Positions 28,189 to 37,100 of a DNA stretch of 52,959 bases are shown piece by piece. Under the pieces are notes generated by a model. It was not told where the DNA came from. It saw only the letters and a list, made by a program, of their open reading frames with translations, and did no database searches. Origin of the DNA: Lysobacterales bacterium (lineage in GTDB: Bacteria > Pseudomonadota > Gammaproteobacteria > Xanthomonadales > SZUA-36); assembly GCA_013042835.1 (NCBI GenBank), contig JABDPJ010000278.1, positions 1 through 52,959 of the forward strand, in the 5' to 3' direction. Every line of letters begins with the position of its first letter. The stretch's first letter is position 1. The position numbers and the translations under genes are program-made.

Positions 28189-28762
28189 AACCACCGACAC
28201 CATGCAGGTCGTTGATATTGATACCGAGCTTGCCGACCGCTTTTTCCCAACGTTTCTGCAAGGCTGACTCAAAGACGATGTCCTGGTCCGCCGGTACTGA
28301 CAGCCAGGCGTTTTGACGCATCTCCGACTCCAACTGGCCATCACCCCAGCCCGCATAACCCAACGCAACAAGAAATTTTTGCGGACCTTTACCCTCGGCG
28401 ATGGCGGACAGCACGTCACGGGATGTGGTTACCATGATTTCATCGCTGATCATGATACTGGAGTCGAAACCTTCAACCGGTGTGTGCAAAACAAAGCCGT
28501 GATCAGGGCTGACCGGCCCGCCTTCCAGCACGGCCATTGAGGATATTTCCTCGTTTTCACAGGAAATATTCAGTTGAAAAAAAAGCTCGCCAAGCGTGAA
28601 ATCCGACTCGCGGTTGATGGTGATACCGATGGCCCCCTCCTCATTATGCTGGCACAACAGGGTTACGCTGCGGGAAAAATTCGGGTCGGCCATGGCGGGC
28701 ATGGCTATCAGCATTTGTTGCTGCAGATAGCCACTGACGACATCTTGTGATTTAAGGTTCAT
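28181..28762 (-). CDS. yqgE: YqgE/AlgH family protein (UPF0301)
   Basis: 193 residues from MNLKSQDVVSGYL at 28762; the track ORF begins 18 codons too early. Function is not firmly established; AlgH in Pseudomonas was linked to alginate regulation. Family signatures: QMLIAMPAMADPNFSRSVTLLCQHNEEGAIGITINR, VLEGGPVSPDHGFVLHT, ALGYAGWGDGQLESEM, and the C-terminal NAWLSVPAD. It has the conserved position between tonB-like and yqgF genes. Confidence 0.93.
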   Translation of the reverse strand: MNLKSQDVVSGYLQQQMLIAMPAMADPNFSRSVTLLCQHNEEGAIGITINRESDFTLGELFFQLNISCENEEISSMAVLEGGPVSPDHGFVLHTPVEGFDSSIMISDEIMVTTSRDVLSAIAEGKGPQKFLVALGYAGWGDGQLESEMRQNAWLSVPADQDIVFESALQKRWEKAVGKLGININDLHGVGGYA

Positions 28763-28860
28763 ACTCCAAATATTAGTCCAGTTGCCGGTCTTTACAAGAC
28801 GGTATTTCCGGGCCAAAAACCAGGACTTTCGACCACCTTAACCATGCCTCGGTTGCAGGC

Positions 28861-29721
28861 TTAATTCAAGCCCTTGAAGTCTCGTGAAAAACGCCAGGTG
28901 CGCGTGATATGGAGGACATCGACGGATTCCCTGATATGTTCGGGTAATGGTGAGTAAGGTCCTGCCAGGCGGACGATCCGGGTTGCGGCCTGGTCAAGCT
29001 GTGGTTTGCCGGAACTGCGCCGGATATCAATACTCTCGACACTGCCATCGATGTTGATGCCCACCGTCATGACGAGGTCGCCAATCAGTTTCAGGCGCCG
29101 GACTTCCTCCGGGTAATTCAGGTTTCCCACCCGCTCAACCTTGGCCACCCAGGCCTGCATGTAGGCCGCGAACTCGTATTCACGCGTATTGGCGGATATC
29201 CACTTGCGCCTTGGCAACTTCGACTGCGAGTCGCGGTCCCGTTGGATTCCGGGCGCCAGTTTGGCCATGATCATGCTTTCCTGCATGAGCTCGGCGGCAC
29301 TGGGCAGAGGTGGTTCAGGCTGTTCTATGCTGGTGATCTGCTGGGAAAATTCAGAGTTCTGATCCTCAACCAGAACCTGTTCACGGGCCGCATCCGTGAC
29401 CGTCGAAACCTGTTCCTGCTGATCCATCGGGTCTTCACCTTCCGCCGGCCCGGGCGAAGCACCGGTATTTTCCTGCGATGGCTTGGACGCCTCGTCAGAC
29501 TCACCACCGCCCTGCTGCGAAGCCTGGGCGAGAAAATCGGCTTCATCGGGCTTGGTCTCAGACTTCCAGTTAACCAGAACCACGTCGAGCGTTTCCAGTG
29601 GATGCGTCAAAGGCTTGAAATCCAGAACAAAGCCGACGCCGAGCAAGACCATGGCATGCAAACCAAGCGCCGCCAGGAAGCTGACGGCAAACCGGTCATT
29701 GCCCGAATGAACTACCGACAT
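28861..29721 (-). CDS. TonB-like energy transduction protein
   Basis: 286 residues. One N-terminal membrane helix (FLAALGLHAMVLLGVGFVLDF) is followed by a long acidic, Gln- and Glu-rich linker and a C-terminal TonB domain (YPEEVRRLKLIGDLVMTVGINIDGSVESIDIRRSSGKPQLDQAATRIVRLAGPYSP). Family members carry energy from ExbB/ExbD to outer-membrane transporters; no exbBD is present here. In Pseudomonas aeruginosa the equivalent gene (tonB3), also between gshB and algH, affects twitching motility, so a pilus link is plausible. It lies 2 bp after gshB. Confidence 0.9.
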   Translation of the reverse strand: MSVVHSGNDRFAVSFLAALGLHAMVLLGVGFVLDFKPLTHPLETLDVVLVNWKSETKPDEADFLAQASQQGGGESDEASKPSQENTGASPGPAEGEDPMDQQEQVSTVTDAAREQVLVEDQNSEFSQQITSIEQPEPPLPSAAELMQESMIMAKLAPGIQRDRDSQSKLPRRKWISANTREYEFAAYMQAWVAKVERVGNLNYPEEVRRLKLIGDLVMTVGINIDGSVESIDIRRSSGKPQLDQAATRIVRLAGPYSPLPEHIRESVDVLHITRTWRFSRDFKGLN

Positions 29722-29723
29722 GG

Positions 29724-30704
29724 TTATTGCAATACTTCCTCTGCGGCGTCAAAAAGCTGCCCGGCGATGTTCAGGCCGAACTCCTTGTCCAGTTCGCGGA
29801 TGCAGGTGGGGCTGGTAACATTAACCTCCGACAACCAGTCGCCAATCACATCCAGCCCGGCAAACAGGATGCCCCGTTTTTTCAACTCCGGCGCAACCTG
29901 TGAAACTATCCAGCGATCGCGTTCGCTTAAAGGCACCCCTTTGCTACTGCCTCCCTTGGCGAGATTGCCGCGAAAATCTCCCTTGCCGGCAAAACGCGCC
30001 AGCGCATAGGGAACCGGTTCACCGTTAACGACCAGGATGCGTTTGTCGCCCGATGTTATCTCATCGATGTATTTTTGCGCCATGACCGCCCTGGTGTCAT
30101 GTTGCGTTATGGTCTCCAGGATGACATTCAGGTTCATGTCGCCCTCACTGACCTGGAAGACGGACTCCCCACCCATGCCGTCGAGGGGTTTCACCACGCA
30201 ATGACCGTGCTGCGAAACAAACTCACGGAGCCGGGCCGAACGGCTGCTGATTATCATCGGAACGCAACACTGGGGGAAGTTATTGATAAAGAACTTCTCA
30301 TTGGCATCACGCAGGCTTTGCGGCCTGTTAATGACCAATGTGCCGGCCTTTTCCGCCAACTCCAGCATGTAGGTCGCATAGATATAGTTCATGTCGAAGG
30401 GCGGATCCCTGCGCATCAAAACAATGTTCAGTTCATCGAGCGGCTGGCTTCCCAACGGCTCGAGGCTAAACCAATCAGTACTGTTATCGCGGACCTCGAG
30501 GCGTTGCATCCCGGCAAATACCCGTCCGTCCTTGGCAAACAGGTCGTCGGGTTCCATGTAATAGAGCTCATGACCGCGGCGCTGTGCTTCCAGCAACATT
30601 GCAAAGCTGGAATCCTTGTAGGTTTTGATCCCGGCGATAGGGTCCATTACCACGCCGGTTTTCAAACGCGCCGCAGCAGAAGTATCGATTTCGGACATAT
30701 CCAT
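29724..30704 (-). CDS. gshB: Glutathione synthetase
   Basis: 326 residues. An ATP-grasp ligase that joins gamma-glutamylcysteine and glycine to form glutathione. Motifs: VVMDPIAGIKTYKDSSFAMLLEAQRRGHE at the N-terminus, MRRDPPFDMNYIYATYML (substrate region), VVKPLDGMGGESVF (ATP-grasp loop), DKRILVVNGEPVPYALAR and LFAGLDVIGDWLSEVNVTSPT. Complete; E. coli GshB is about 316. First gene of the minus-strand cluster and divergent from pilG. Confidence 0.96.
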   Translation of the reverse strand: MDMSEIDTSAAARLKTGVVMDPIAGIKTYKDSSFAMLLEAQRRGHELYYMEPDDLFAKDGRVFAGMQRLEVRDNSTDWFSLEPLGSQPLDELNIVLMRRDPPFDMNYIYATYMLELAEKAGTLVINRPQSLRDANEKFFINNFPQCCVPMIISSRSARLREFVSQHGHCVVKPLDGMGGESVFQVSEGDMNLNVILETITQHDTRAVMAQKYIDEITSGDKRILVVNGEPVPYALARFAGKGDFRGNLAKGGSSKGVPLSERDRWIVSQVAPELKKRGILFAGLDVIGDWLSEVNVTSPTCIRELDKEFGLNIAGQLFDAAEEVLQ

Positions 30705-30963
30705 ATCTCTCTCTAAGGTGCCCCATTATCATGCGCCTGCCATCCTGATTCCAGCCATTCTAAAAGTCGAAATTGTGAAATACCTTGGCACTCAATGGTA
30801 TGAACAACATTACTGTCAAAATACAACAAGCTGGAAACCACTCATTTCTAAGGGTAAACTAAGAGCAAGGCATCGAAATTGGGGGGGACAGTTTTGGCCT
30901 CATGAACGCGTGGCAGGCAATGAAAGGATTCATTCCAGAACCCGCACAACCAGGGAAGATATT
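30705..30963. promoter_or_regulatory. Divergent gshB / pilG promoter region
   Basis: This 259 bp gap between two divergent clusters should carry both promoters. AGGGAAG lies about 7 bases before the pilG ATG. TTGGCA near 30784 is a possible -35, but I found no well-matched -10. No operator was identified. Confidence 0.4.
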
Positions 30964-31389
30964 ATGAGCCAGGAACAATTGGATACAACAACTGACAATA
31001 CCGAAAATACTGCCGAGGCAAAAAAACTCCGTATTTTAGTCATTGATGACAGCGCCACCATCCGCCGTTCAGCAGAGACCATGCTCGCCAATGAGGGCTG
31101 CGAGGTCATCACCGCTGAAAATGGATTCGAGGCATTGTCAAAAATCACCCGCCACCATCCCAACCTGATATTTGTCGACATCATGATGCCGCGTCTGGAC
31201 GGATACCAGACCTGCGCCATTATCAAGAACAACTCTGAATTCCGCAGCACACCCGTGGTGATGCTGACCAGTAAAGACGGCCTGTTTGACATGGCCCGTG
31301 GCCGCGTCGTTGGCTCTGACCAGTACCTTACCAAACCGTTTACGCGGGAAGAGTTGCTCGGCGCAGTCAAGCAACACGCGACGGTTTGA
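30964..31389 (+). CDS. pilG: Twitching motility response regulator PilG
   Basis: 141 residues from the ATG at 30964; the track ORF begins far upstream inside gshB. A single receiver domain: DD at 28-29 (ILVIDDSATIRRSAETML), phospho-acceptor Asp72 (IFVDIMMPRLDGYQTCAIIKNN) and Lys124 (DQYLTKPFTREELLGA). The sequence matches PilG closely rather than PilH. PilG is phosphorylated by ChpA and promotes pilus extension and cAMP signalling in Pseudomonas. First gene of the Pil-Chp cluster. Confidence 0.94.
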   Translation: MSQEQLDTTTDNTENTAEAKKLRILVIDDSATIRRSAETMLANEGCEVITAENGFEALSKITRHHPNLIFVDIMMPRLDGYQTCAIIKNNSEFRSTPVVMLTSKDGLFDMARGRVVGSDQYLTKPFTREELLGAVKQHATV

Positions 31390-31444
31390 GAATAAAGACC
31401 GGTAAGCCCGGGACAATGAAAAAACCACCACGGGGTCAAGACCA

Positions 31445-31987
31445 ATGAGTAGCGTAAACGCTTCGTTCGAAAAACTGCATGATTACGAACAGCGCAGCCT
31501 CGCCTTCGAACCGGGGCGAATCGACGGTCAACACCAGAGCGGCGAATGGGCCGGCGTCATATTCCGTATCGGCAAAGCACACCTGGCATGCAGTATCGAA
31601 CAGGTGCATGAATTTTTGCCCATCCCGGCATATACGCCCGTGCCGGGCACCAAGCCCTGGATTCTCGGCCTGGCCAACGTGCGTGGTGACCTGCTGACCG
31701 TTGTTGACCTGGCCTGGTTCCTCAATGGTGAGAGGTCCGCGATCTCAATGAGAACGCGCCTGCTCGCGGCCAGTTTGCGCGGCCGGCCGGTTGGGCTCCT
31801 GGTAGATGAAGTTTTCGGCCAGCGCCGATTCGTCAGCGACGAGGGTAAGGAAGCCACGTTGCCAGGCGACTCCCCGTTAAAGGAGTTCATACACAAACAA
31901 TATCGCTCCGGCAAGGATGTCTGGCAGGAACTGGACCTGGACTCCCTATTCACAACCCCGGAGTTTCTGAATGGCGCAGCAGCCTGA
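31445..31987 (+). CDS. pilI: CheW-like coupling protein PilI
   Basis: 180 residues. CheW fold that joins the PilJ receptor to the ChpA kinase. Family motifs: GVIFRIGKAHLACSIEQVHEFLPI, PGTKPWILGLANVRGDLLTVVDLAWFL, LLAASLRGRPVGLLVDEVFGQRRF. It follows pilG directly. In Pseudomonas, pilH normally lies between them and is not here. Confidence 0.92.
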   Translation: MSSVNASFEKLHDYEQRSLAFEPGRIDGQHQSGEWAGVIFRIGKAHLACSIEQVHEFLPIPAYTPVPGTKPWILGLANVRGDLLTVVDLAWFLNGERSAISMRTRLLAASLRGRPVGLLVDEVFGQRRFVSDEGKEATLPGDSPLKEFIHKQYRSGKDVWQELDLDSLFTTPEFLNGAAA

Positions 31988-32004
31988 ACAGCGTGGGAAG
32001 CAGG

Positions 32005-34038
32005 ATGAATAGTAACCAATCAAAATTGAAATCCCAGCGATCATGGATCGTCTACCTGGCCTCCGCCGTGCTGGTTATTTTGCTGGTATTTGTCGCGGTC
32101 ACCTTCCTGTTTCTGGCGCGCAATTCGCAACATGAACAAGAATGGATGTCATTCGTCACGGATGTGCAGGTCAGTTCCCAGCAACTTGCCAAGTCCGCCG
32201 GTGAGGCGGCATACGGTAATCTTGATGCGTTCCTCGAATTGCGCAATTCACGCGAGAGAATAGCGCAAGCCATGACCGCACTGCGCTCCGGGTCTTCGGC
32301 GACCCAACTGCCCGCTACGCCGCAGGCGGTCGAAGCCGAGATGAAACAGCTCGACCTTACCTGGAAACGCATGAGTAAAAATGCGTCCAGCATCCTGGAG
32401 CGTGAACAATTAATTCTTCAATTGGCTTCGGCACGCAACATCATCCAGGAAAACATTCCGGGGATACAAAAGGATACCGACGCCAGCATTCGCGCCCTGA
32501 CCAAAAGCGGCGCACCAACAAACCAGATTGTCTTCGCCAGCCGGCAGCTGGTGCTGGCCGACCGCATATTGCGTCGTGTCGCTGAGGTGCTGCAGGGCGG
32601 CAGTAACGCCGTTAGTGCCGCTGAAAACCTCCGCAAAGACCGGGACCTTTTCGACCAGGTTCTCACCGCGCTTCTGAATGGCAATTCGCGCCTCGGGATC
32701 ACCCGGGTGCGCAATGCCCAGGCACTGCAGTCACTGGGGTGGATCAAAACACTGTTTGAGAAAATAAAGCCGCAAATCAATACCATCCTCGATTCATCCA
32801 GTGACATGTTCGAAGTCCGCGGCGCAGCCGATGAAATTTTTCTCGACAGCCGTGACGTGTTCAATGAAGCTGCCAGCCTGAAAGCCGCCATTGCCGGGTT
32901 ACCGGAAACACGGCCCTGGCCCTCGATAACGACCGGCGCCATCGGTGTAGCCGCAATGATCTTTGTAGTCTGGATCATGGTCTACTCATTCCTGTCAGCA
33001 GAGCGGCGGCGCGCCAAAATTGCCGCGCAAAACAACCAGAGGAACCAGGAGGCCATTCTTAACCTGCTGGACGAAATGAGCTCACTTGCAGATGGCGACC
33101 TGACGGTGCAGGCAAGTGTTACGGATGAAATTACCGGGGCAATTGCGGATGCCATCAATTATGCCATTGAGCAACTCAGGGAACTCGTCAAAGGCATCAA
33201 GTACACGGCCCAGGCAGTTGCCGGTTCGGCAATGGAAACCCGTAGCTCGACATCGCAGCTGGCCATCGCGGCATCTGAACAGGCGGAACAGGTCGAAACT
33301 GCAACAGAAACCGTGCAGGAAATGTCCCGCTCCTTCGACACCATGGCGAAGCGGTCCGGCAAATCCAGCGATGTAGCACAAAAATCGGTTGACATTGCGC
33401 ATGCCGGCGGAGAGAAGGTCCGCGAAACCATCAGCGGCATGGATACCATTCGTGAGCAGATCCAGGGCACTTCCAAACGCATCAAGCGCCTGGGTGAATC
33501 TTCCCAGGAAATCGGGGACATCGTTGAGCTGATCAACGGCTTCGCAGAGCAAACCAATGTGCTGGCGCTGAATGCGGCGATACAGGCTGCGTCCGCAGGC
33601 GGTGCCGGCAAGGGCTTTGCCGTGGTCGCCGATGAGGTCCAACAGTTGGCGGAGAGCGCCACCGGTGCCACCCGCAGAATAGAGAGCCTGGTTCAAACCA
33701 TTCAGGCCGACACCTACGAGGCCGTCGTATCTATGGAGTCGACCATTTCAGAGGTCGTCAGCGGCGCCCGGTTGGCGGAGGACGCAGGCACAGCCCTGGA
33801 ACAGATCGAAACGGTATCCAAGGATCTGTCCAGCCTGATCGCCGAAATTTCAGAGGAGGCGGACACTCAATCGGTGAATGCCACCAATATCTCAATGCTG
33901 ATGAAAGGCGTACAGACCACTTCCATCCAGGCCGCCGAAGGCAGCACACAAGCCGCCAGGGCAGTGGAAGAACTGGCGGAACTTGTCATGCAGCTGAGTG
34001 ATTCCGTGACCGATTTCAAATTGCCGGAAGATGACTGA
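32005..34038 (+). CDS. pilJ: Methyl-accepting chemoreceptor PilJ
   Basis: 677 residues from the ATG at 32005 with GGAAG upstream; the GTG at 31993 is the track start. Transmembrane receptor of the Pil-Chp system. Two membrane segments (about 16-36 and 307-332) flank a periplasmic PilJ-type helical sensor. A HAMP-like region and the signalling hairpin follow, with the PilJ-type tip GFAEQTNVLALNAAIQAASAGGAGKGFAVVADEVQQLAESA. The family length is about 680. No CheR or CheB homologue is in the cluster, so adaptation may be absent or encoded elsewhere. Confidence 0.95.
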   Translation: MNSNQSKLKSQRSWIVYLASAVLVILLVFVAVTFLFLARNSQHEQEWMSFVTDVQVSSQQLAKSAGEAAYGNLDAFLELRNSRERIAQAMTALRSGSSATQLPATPQAVEAEMKQLDLTWKRMSKNASSILEREQLILQLASARNIIQENIPGIQKDTDASIRALTKSGAPTNQIVFASRQLVLADRILRRVAEVLQGGSNAVSAAENLRKDRDLFDQVLTALLNGNSRLGITRVRNAQALQSLGWIKTLFEKIKPQINTILDSSSDMFEVRGAADEIFLDSRDVFNEAASLKAAIAGLPETRPWPSITTGAIGVAAMIFVVWIMVYSFLSAERRRAKIAAQNNQRNQEAILNLLDEMSSLADGDLTVQASVTDEITGAIADAINYAIEQLRELVKGIKYTAQAVAGSAMETRSSTSQLAIAASEQAEQVETATETVQEMSRSFDTMAKRSGKSSDVAQKSVDIAHAGGEKVRETISGMDTIREQIQGTSKRIKRLGESSQEIGDIVELINGFAEQTNVLALNAAIQAASAGGAGKGFAVVADEVQQLAESATGATRRIESLVQTIQADTYEAVVSMESTISEVVSGARLAEDAGTALEQIETVSKDLSSLIAEISEEADTQSVNATNISMLMKGVQTTSIQAAEGSTQAARAVEELAELVMQLSDSVTDFKLPEDD

Positions 34039-34100
34039 ATGGCCAGGAACGTAAAAAGCCCGGCTCTGCATCCCACCCAAACTGGTGTGGGGGCCAAGTG

Positions 34101-37100
34101 ATGTTGCTGGAGGGCTCAAACGCAAGCACGGTATTGATCTGGGTGCGTCCCGACCTGGACAAGCACCTCAATCAGATTCGCACCCAGATTGAGCATATTG
34201 CCAACAGCCCCTACATCGGTGACAGCGTTGAAACCACCGCCGAACACCTGATACAACTGAAATTCACGTTCGAGGCGCTGGTATTGCAGGGTGCCACCCT
34301 GGTGGTCGAAGAAATGATCACGCTCTGCAATGAGCTCAGCCGCCAAAACGTCCGTGACCTGCAACAGGCATATGGTGCAATGATGGATGCGATCGTGGTC
34401 GTGCCATCTTACCTGGACCGATTGCAGGCCGGACATCATGACCTGCCAATTTTGCTGTTGCCGGTGATCAATGAACTGCGTGCCGCCTACAACGCCAATA
34501 TTGTTTCAGAGGCTACACTGTTTGCACCCGACCTGGAGGTTCCCATACCGGAACTTGAGCAAGCGGCGGGCGAACACGAACCGGCTTTTGATGAGTCATT
34601 TGAGACCTTCACTGTGCGCATGCGGCGCCAGTGGGAAACCGCGTTACTGAGCTGGTTGCAGGACCAGGAAAAACTTGAGTTATTGTCACCGCTTCACTCG
34701 GTTTGTGAAACCTTGTACCGCCGCGTTGAGCGAAAGGACCTGCGGCGCATGTGGTGGATCGCCGCAGAAGTCATCGGCGGATTACTCGATGGCGTCACCG
34801 ATAACGACATGCACCTGCGCCGCCTGTTTGCACGACTGAACCTGATCATCAAGACGCTGTCCGAGGGCGGTGAAGATGCCGCTGAGGTTGATTCGGTCAA
34901 CTCGATAGCCCAGGCCCTGCTTTTTCACATCGCCCAGGCCAAGCCGGGCAATGCCGGCGTGGATAGCCTCCGCGAACGTTTTCAACTGCAGGAACTGGTT
35001 CCCGACCGCGACGTGCTGATACGGGCACGCGGCGCAGTTACCGGCCGCAATCGTGAACTATATACATCCCTTGGTGCCGCGGTGCGCGACGAACTGGCCC
35101 TGGTCAAGGATGCGCTTGACCTCGAACTCAGGACCGGCGAAATAGAACACGAGCGCAGGCAACAAAGCCATGATGCCTTACTCAGGCTCAGGGACACCCT
35201 GAAGATGATGGGCCTGGGTGACTCGGCCATGTCGATCGAAAAGTTGATGCCGACATTTAGCGCCAGCGAAGACCCTGAGCAAGATCCGGACCAGCGCTCG
35301 CGCGAGTCGCTCCTGATGGAACTGGCCGGCGAACTGATCCAGGTGGAATCGGTGCTGGAGGAGCAGATCATGACGCTCGGCGAACCTCTGCTGGAAGACG
35401 AGGAAGCGGGCTATATCGACCTGCCACAACATGAACAAAGGCGCATCAGAACCCACCTGCTGGACGAAACCGTCACCAGTCTCCACCTGGTACAAGACGC
35501 CGTCAGGCGTCATTTCGATGGAGACCGGCAAGCCGATTACACCACGCCAATGGAACACATTGCCGGGGCAATGGAGTTGGCCGGTGAACCTGAAACTGCC
35601 TCAATGGCGACCAAACTGCGCAATGCCCTGGGCAATCTCCTGCGCGTGACGAGGTCGGAAGCAGCCATTGATGCGAAGAAGCTTGAACTGGTCACCGACG
35701 CAGTGGCGGCCTTTGAGCTATACCTGGCCGGGTGTCGCGACCAGCAAAGTAACCGCGGCCGTTTCTTCGAGATCCTGAAAGACCGCCTGGAGCATCTGCC
35801 GGTCGGCGAGATGGAGGTGGTCGCGAGCGTGACGAGCCCACCGGAGGCAGCGGCCGGCGAGGCCCGGGAGGCCGTGACTGCAGACACCGGCGAGCCGCCC
35901 GCGGTTGACCCGGAACTGCTCGAGGTGTTCCTTGAAGAGTTCGATTCCGTCGCCGCCACGCTGGCTGAACAGATACCGCAGTGGACGCAGAAACAGTCGG
36001 ATGTGTCACTGGTAACCATCATACGCCGTGGTTTTCATACCCTTAAGGGCAGCGGCCGCATGGTGGGCGCAAACGAGATTGGGGATTTCGCCTGGCACGT
36101 CGAAGAAATGCTCAATACCCTGCTCGAAGGTAATGTCAAGGAAGCGGATGATGCCGTCCAGGTCGTGCAACTGTCGCAGGCCGTGCTGCCGGCCTTCAAA
36201 AGCCGTCTTCAGAACCAGTCCTCCTGGCTGGAATCTGCGACAATTGAAACCATCGCCCGACAGGCCAATTCGGTCACCGCGGGCGAGCAGCCCGACTGGA
36301 CCAGCCTGGACGGAATGTTACCGGCATCCGTGGCCGCCCTGCTGCCGGTTGAGCTCAGCGTAATAACCGATACCGACAGTGAACCTTTAGCTGCCATTGA
36401 AGCACCTGCAGAGCCCACGCTGAACGAGTTGGTGTGCAGGGAGCTGACCGAAAACCTGGCCGTTCTGAAAGGCCTGGTGGAGCGTATTTCAAGAGATCGC
36501 AGCACCACTGCCAGCGAAGCTGAACGCATTGCTATTCATACCGTTGCCGGAACTACTGCGCTCGATCCCGTGGGTCGTGAACCGGGCGTTGCAAAAGCGC
36601 TCGAAAGCTTCCTCGTGGCACAGCACGAGAGTGCGAAACCCTTTAGTGACAATGCCATTTGGACCGTGGCCTGCGGTATGTCGTTGCTGGAAACCTGCCT
36701 GGCCATACATGAGGGTGATGCGGAAGCGGAATTGACCGGTGATGAGGAGCAGCAGATCGAGCAACTGCTGGCGTTGGCGGTCGAATATGAGATTCCGGAA
36801 GAAATGCGCGAGGCGTCTGCCGAAATTGGCGTTGAAGAGCCGGTGGAGGAAGCCGAGGCTGAAGAGGAAGCTGCGCCCGTAGAGGAAGAAGCAGCGGCGG
36901 AAACCACGGCAGAGAGCGAAGATGCCGTCGATGCATCGGCGCTAGAGGAAGAGGCGCTGGAAGAATCCGAGCCCGAAGCTATCGATCCCGAGATACTCAA
37001 TATCTTTCTTGAGGAAGCCTCGGACATCCTCGAGCGGTGCGATTCGCTACTCAACGACTGGCGCGACGACCTTTCAGAGCTGCGCATCGTCCAGAACCTG

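Noticed and set aside
30625-31389. 254-codon ORF on the plus strand containing PilG
   Set aside because: The first 113 codons lie inside gshB and the divergent promoter region. PilG proper starts at 30964.
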